A DNA stretch of 64,000 nt, taken from the NCBI GenBank assembly GCA_003313425.1, contig NHZP01000082.1, positions 62,001 to 126,000 on the forward strand, read 5' to 3'. The translations under genes and the position numbers were made by a program. Position 1 is the first letter of the stretch, and each line of letters begins with the position of its first letter. This DNA is from Pseudopyrenochaeta lycopersici (lineage: Eukaryota > Ascomycota > Dothideomycetes > Pleosporales > Pseudopyrenochaetaceae). The notes beneath the pieces were generated by a model, which searched no databases, was not told the DNA's origin, and saw only the letters and a program-made list of their open reading frames with translations. Below are positions 59,508 through 64,000 of this stretch, one piece after another.

Positions 59508-60024
59508 CTTAGCCTGCCCTCCTATATCTAATAAGACTAAGCAACTATTTAGTAGCGCTAAACTTCTTATTACTAATTATTAGTTTATACTTAAGATAGA
59601 AATTATTAAGGCTAACAAGTGTCTGTAGGCATAGTATAGGAAGCCTAAGAAAGGAATATTTAATAAGAAAAATATTAGTGTTAAAGAAGAAGAAGACTAA
59701 GACAATTTAGGTAATAAAGTTAATAGTAATAATCTACCTACTTCTAACGTAAAAGATAGTAGAGATAGTAATATCTATGTAGAGTAGGTTAGTTAGCGAA
59801 GTTCTTACTATTAAAGAGGTTTACTAATTACTAGACAGAAATCTATTTTAGGTAACTAGACTGTATTAGAGCTCTAGGAGCTCTAATCAGCCTTTCCTGC
59901 ATCAGACTAGATCCTACCCTTAGATCCAATCCAGTCTAATCCAACGAGAGCACTGTTCCCCTCAATTATGTGAACTAAGCTTAGACCTCAACACTAAGTT
60001 TACCTTTGAAAAATCATTCACATC
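59508..60024. other. Possible C-terminal remnant of a pogo-like transposase, then gene 3' flank
   Basis: Plus-strand translation near 59540-59720 shows a Lys-rich, helical KIEIIKANKCL...KKGIFNKKNIS-like segment resembling the C-terminus of pogo transposases, with stops. From about 59890 the DNA is of normal composition and forms the 3' flank of the NmrA-like gene. Confidence 0.4.
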
Positions 60025-61172
60025 TTATTTGCCAGCCCAAAATGCAACCATATCTTTCACCTTCATAGTGTGAATTTCTGGACACTTCGCATTTTGACAT
60101 TTGTCGACAGCAAAATCGTATCTTCCCTTAATAATATCTTGACCGAGAAGGGCCAGTAAACCCTGAAGTGCTGGTTTGGGGAAGACGGGGTAGAGACTCG
60201 GGTGCGAAGGCAACTCGGTGACCTCGCCTCTCTGGAGCTTTTCCAGAGAGTCGTATGTGACTGTGAAATCAGAGCCTATTCATGTTAGAAAGGTTAAGAT
60301 ACTAATTTCAATGGCTATTGGTGGCAAAAACATTTGAGTTCCCATCATTCGCATACCAACAAGATAATTTAGAGCGACCTACCTCGTGCTTCTATGGCCA
60401 ATTTCAGGAACTCATTCCACGTTGTCTTTTCGCTATAACAATACGTATCCTCCTCCCACTCCTGCATGTCTAAGATCGCAGCAACAAATTTTGCTAGGTC
60501 AAATGTGTAAGTGAAGGTCATCGGTTCGTTTCCAGTCCCTGGGATAGCCGCGGCCTTATTAGCCATATCCACGACAAACGACAGAGGCGGCATGTAGGAC
60601 CTAACGTGTGGAAGTCCATAGTAGTCTAAGAAGTAACCGTTAATGAAACGCGTCCACTGTAGATTCGTCTTGCGCAGCTCAGTGAGTGCTGCCTCCCGGA
60701 TTGCGTATAGTGGTGAACTAAATAATTATTTAGACTTAAGTGTTCTTACGATAAAAGAAGCGAAACTCATGGCTCTTACATTTTAGAAGGTGGCACGCTC
60801 CAGTCGCTCGCGATGAAGCGTTCGGTGGTTTCACACATTGCTGCTGCCTGGATAAGGTTGACTTGAGCAGTTGAGGAAACGGAATCCAATACTTGTATTG
60901 TTGAAACGATGGTATGCACCTTGTTGCTGACAAGAATTTTGGCTGTGCCATCAATGTCACTGTAATCAACAACAAGAGTAGTGACTCCAGAGTCTGACTT
61001 TTCTGGCACCTTCACTTGAGTTTAGTAATCAATCAAAACAAGAGACTATTCGTAGGATGTTTGCTACCTTGCGTGCTAAAATCAGCACAGTGTGCTTCGA
61101 GTTGCCCTTGAGCACCTCAACAATAGTCCGACCTAAATGGCCAGTTCCTCCCGCCACCGCAATAACGCCCAT
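60025..61172 (-). CDS. NmrA-like/isoflavone-reductase-like NAD(P)-binding protein
   Basis: Four exons: 61068-61172, 60780-61009, 60383-60717, 60025-60275 (306 aa), with introns of 58, 62 and 107 bp, all in phase. It starts MGVIAVAGGTGHLGRTIVEV, the GxxGxxG dinucleotide-binding motif of atypical SDRs. VSTIQVLD, ERFIASDWSVPPSK, LYAIREAALTELRKTNLQWTRFINGYFLDY and an open C-terminal lobe follow. Relatives are either NAD(P)-sensing regulators such as NmrA or small-molecule reductases. The Tyr-x3-Lys of classical SDRs is not placed as usual, so catalysis is uncertain. The gene stands alone between transposon blocks, with normal composition and no disabling mutation seen. A link to the main cluster 10 kb away is possible but not shown. 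Confidence 0.85.
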
Positions 61173-61821
61173 TGTAGCACAAGAAAGATAGAATTTGGTC
61201 AGTCTGAATTAGCCAAAAATCTGAAAGTGATGCTAGAAAAATCTTTCTCGATGACCTTCTCGGGATATAGGAAAGCAAGTTCTTATTTATTTGCAGATTC
61301 TTGCTCTCGAAATTCTTTATAAAAGTACAAGAACAGATGCTAAAAAGCACCACAGTAATTTGTAAGCTGTGAGTTGACTTGGATAAGGATTGTTTCGGAA
61401 CTGAATGTGCATGACTTGACAAAGTATCAGATCAGGCCATAGCAGCAGCAGTAGCAGTTTCACGGACGAACCTACCGTTACCAGCGCGCACCAGCGCGCA
61501 CCAAAGCGCACCATAATTGCACAAAAGCCCTAGTTGTGCATTATCTTAGTAATGCGTTGATGCTAAATCCGAAGGTTAAGTGCATTGGCGTTATTGAAGG
61601 AGAGCCTGCGCGTTACAGGAATGACAAATAGTATTAGCGCAGTGTTGCTTATCTCCGAACATATTCGGACTGCAATAAGCAGAGTTGCTAACAAGCCGGC
61701 CGGCCTGGTAGGTATGTATATACAGCCGTACAAATCAAAGTTAAATTGAGTTGAGACCGGATGAATTAGCCGCAATTTTTTTTGCTAAGGCTCACCGACA
61801 GGGTTGAAGCTACGCGAGCTA
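61173..61821. promoter_or_regulatory. Upstream region of the NmrA-like gene
   Basis: 649 bp of balanced DNA upstream of the gene. A short tandem CCAGCGCGCA repeat lies at about 61480-61500, followed by a similar AAAGCGCACC. No second gene is recognised. Confidence 0.4.
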
Positions 61822-63940
61822 ACGTGTTCCACCACCACGCGCACGTCCCTACGGCTCGCACGCGAACGCGATTTTCCATCCAATCTTCAACACGCGATAA
61901 CCCCATCAAAATGGCGAATATTCAGGCTGCAGTTGATGCGCTGAATTCCTTGAAGATAGGCGAATCTTTCCGTTATTCAAATTATGCAAAAGAATTTAGT
62001 TACGATCGGTCAACGCTGTCGAAGAGGCACAGAGGTGTACAGCAACCGCGTGAGCAGTATATTAAGAATAGCAGATTACTGAACACTACGCAAGAAAGAG
62101 AGCTTGTACAGTATATCTATAAGCTTTACGCACAAGGGCTACCTCCTTCTAAGCCTATAATATAAAATTTCGCAGCCTAGATAGCTTAGAGACCTGTTAG
62201 CAAAAATTAGGCTAATTACTTTGTTAAGCGTTATAATATTAAGCTCCTCTTATATTAGGCATCCAGCCTCGATCGCAACCGCTTTAAAGCTAACTCAGCC
62301 TTTAAGTACGCACTCTACTTTAAGCTCCTTAAGCGAAAAATTAAAGAATATAAGATTAATGCGCGTTAAATGTATAATATAGATAAGAAAGGCTTCCTTA
62401 TTAGCGTGCTATCTAAGGTTAAGCGCGTCTTCTTAAGGATAACATATAAGGCAGGAAAATTAAAGCATATACTCTAGGATAGTAATCGTGAGTAGGTAAC
62501 TACTATAGCTTACATCTGTGCTGATAGTACTACCCTCACGCCTGCTCTTATCTACTAAGCTTAATTAGGTCAGATCTAAGATACGTGGTTATAAGACTTT
62601 AAGCCTCAGTATTATAAAGCCTTCTTTACCTCCTTACTAAATGGATAGACGAGCAACTAGCTAGGCCTAGCATGGCTCAAACAGGTGTTTAATCGCGAGA
62701 CAAGAGTGAAGGCTAGGCAATCTTGGAGGCTGCTTATCCTTGACAGCTATAGACCTTATGTATCTATAGATTTTATAGACTACTGCGACAAGAACAAGAT
62801 CCTCCTTACTATCTATCCTCCTCACTCAACCTACACGCTTCAGCTGCTTAACGTCTGCATATTTGCGCCTCTCGCAGCTACTTACTATTATAAGCTATCT
62901 AGCTTTATAGAGCAGGCCTAGGGCATCAGCTTAATTACGAAGCGAGATTTCTTTTAACTCTTCTATTAAGCTTAGAGCTCATCTTTTACTAAGTAAGCTA
63001 TCCTTAAAGCTTTTAAAGCTATAGGGCTCTCGCCTTTTAACCCTAACGCTATCCTCGCATAATTTAAAGTAGCACTAAGCAGCGATCCTAGGCCCTTATT
63101 AAGTAAGAGCTCCTCCTCTATACTTAGTGCAAGCGACTAGAGAAAGATAGAGAGGCTGCTAAGGCAAGCTATAGATAATATCTATAATAATAAGTTAAAG
63201 AAGCTTAGCTAATCTCTCTACGCTATCTTAGTCTAAAATACTCTACTTTAACATAAGAATTTACAGCTAAAAGAAGCTCTTAGTAATAAGTAGAAGCGTA
63301 AGAAGCATAGTAAGGCCTTACCTCTTAAGTTTCCCTAGGATTATAATAGTAGTGCAATGTTCTAGTTACCCTTAAAAGTTAAGGCTGCTCGCGAGCGCTA
63401 GAGGCAAAAGGACACCGCAGTGCAGCAGCTATAACACTAAAAAAGTAAGGCTATAAAGCTTCGCGAGTAACAGAAGCTTACTAAGGCTAAACTACTTAAA
63501 TAGAGGTAAAGGATAAAGATTATAGCTAAAGAGAAGCGAGATAGCGAGAAGGCCTTAAAGGCAGCTTAGTAAGAAGAGGTAAAAGTTACTAGGGAGATTT
63601 AGAAATAACTCTAGCAAGATATAAAGATATCTAAAAAAGGTAAGAAGTAAATCTTTAAGCTAGGTAGAGCTAAAGAGGTAGTAGTAGTTAAGGAGGAGCC
63701 TGTTATTATGCAAGACGCTGTGGTAGCTACTTCTTATTAAGGGCGACTAATTAAGCTACCACAGAGGCTGCTTATATAATCTAGCACTGCGAAACTATTA
63801 TATATAGTACTATAAGCTTACCACTAAAAAATCTCGCTGTAATATATTTTATACGTGGCTGTAGAGCCTTATTTAGTTTAGTAGTTGCATTGGTTTTTGC
63901 GTGCGAGCCGTAGGGACGTGCGCGTGGTGGTGGAACACGT
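61822..63940 (+). mobile_element. pogo/Fot1-like DNA transposon with perfect terminal repeats
   Basis: 2119 bp flanked by TA (61820-61821 and 63941-63942). The terminal inverted repeats are identical over 42 bp (61822-61863 and 63899-63940) and start ACGTGTTCCACCACC. The 5' part is little mutated and the 3' two-thirds increasingly AT-rich. Its length is identical to the element at 16266-18384. Confidence 0.95.
61911..63750 (+). pseudogene. pogo-type transposase, inactivated by stop codons
   Basis: ATG at 61911 opens MANIQAAVDALNSLKIGESF, followed by a helix-turn-helix (SNYAKEFSYDRSTLSKRHRG) and a CENP-B-type second HTH (ERELVQYIYKLYAQGLPPSK). The catalytic region has LLILDSYRPYVSIDFIDYC and IYPPHSTYTLQLLNV, the DDE domain of the family, with DSYRP where DGHGS is usual. 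The C-terminal part is Lys-rich. Several in-frame TAA/TAG at expected Gln/Trp sites break it; no frameshift was noticed. Confidence 0.85.
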
Positions 63941-63963
63941 TAATCATGATTTTCTAAGTGCTA

Positions 63964-64000
63964 ACGTGTCCCACAAGCGAGCGCCGTATCTAGCGACTGT
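63964..64000 (+). mobile_element. Start of a further pogo-like element at the window edge
   Basis: ACGTGTCCCACAAGCGAGC begins after TA (63962-63963) and resembles the start of the fragment at 52629. Only 37 bp lie in the window. Confidence 0.5.

Noticed and set aside
1..64000. tRNA, rRNA and other RNA genes
   Set aside because: I looked for tRNA-like and rRNA-like sequence while reading and saw none; a covariance-model search would be needed to be sure.

Overview
The window reads as nuclear DNA of a filamentous ascomycete (Pezizomycotina). Its genes carry short GT-AG introns (about 46-115 bp). GC-balanced gene islands alternate with long AT-rich tracts in which CpA/TpG has been almost entirely turned into TpA, and the transposon reading frames there stop at expected Gln and Trp codons. 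That is the footprint of repeat-induced point mutation (RIP). I cannot name the species. All gene models were spliced by eye, using intron borders, reading phase and family motifs.

Layout. 1-8.4 kb: AT-rich repeats with a complete but RIP-degraded gypsy-type LTR retrotransposon (884-7206, TSD ACCCT) and the end of a pogo/Fot1-like DNA transposon. 8.6-14.8 kb: gene island 1 (SRPBCC protein, Baeyer-Villiger monooxygenase 1, biotin-carrying carboxylase alpha subunit). 15.6-29.4 kb: a transposon block made of a pogo-like element, a gypsy element with a Tc1/mariner element nested inside it, and a hAT transposase gene interrupted by a palindromic MITE. 29.6-50.1 kb: gene island 2 (TauD-type dioxygenase, mpaB/rubber-oxygenase-like protein, HSL-type hydrolase, Baeyer-Villiger monooxygenase 2, SDR, HpcH/HpaI aldolase, SDR, PF04199 cyclase-like protein, acyl-CoA ligase, an HMG-CoA lyase/enoyl-CoA hydratase fusion, carboxyltransferase beta subunit). 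50.8-59.9 kb: pogo-like elements and a retroelement present as two large inverted arms around a 0.5 kb centre, with a young solo LTR in one arm. 60.0-61.2 kb: a lone NmrA-like gene. 61.8-64 kb: another pogo-like element.

How the genes fit together (inference). The two islands look like one catabolic cluster split by transposons: the carboxylase alpha gene lies in island 1 and its beta partner about 33 kb away in island 2. Baeyer-Villiger oxidation, lactone or ester hydrolysis, SDR redox steps and CoA ligation would turn a cyclic or ketonic terpenoid-like compound into a branched acyl-CoA. Biotin-dependent carboxylation, hydration and HMG-CoA-lyase-type cleavage would then remove a beta-methyl block, as in bacterial acyclic-terpene (Atu) and leucine/isovalerate (Liu) catabolism. 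The CoA ligase, the lyase-hydratase fusion and the carboxyltransferase end in AHL, ARL and ARL, which are PTS1-like tripeptides, so this branch may run in peroxisomes rather than mitochondria. No polyketide synthase, NRPS, terpene synthase, P450, transporter, transcription factor or acyl-CoA dehydrogenase/oxidase gene is visible in the window.
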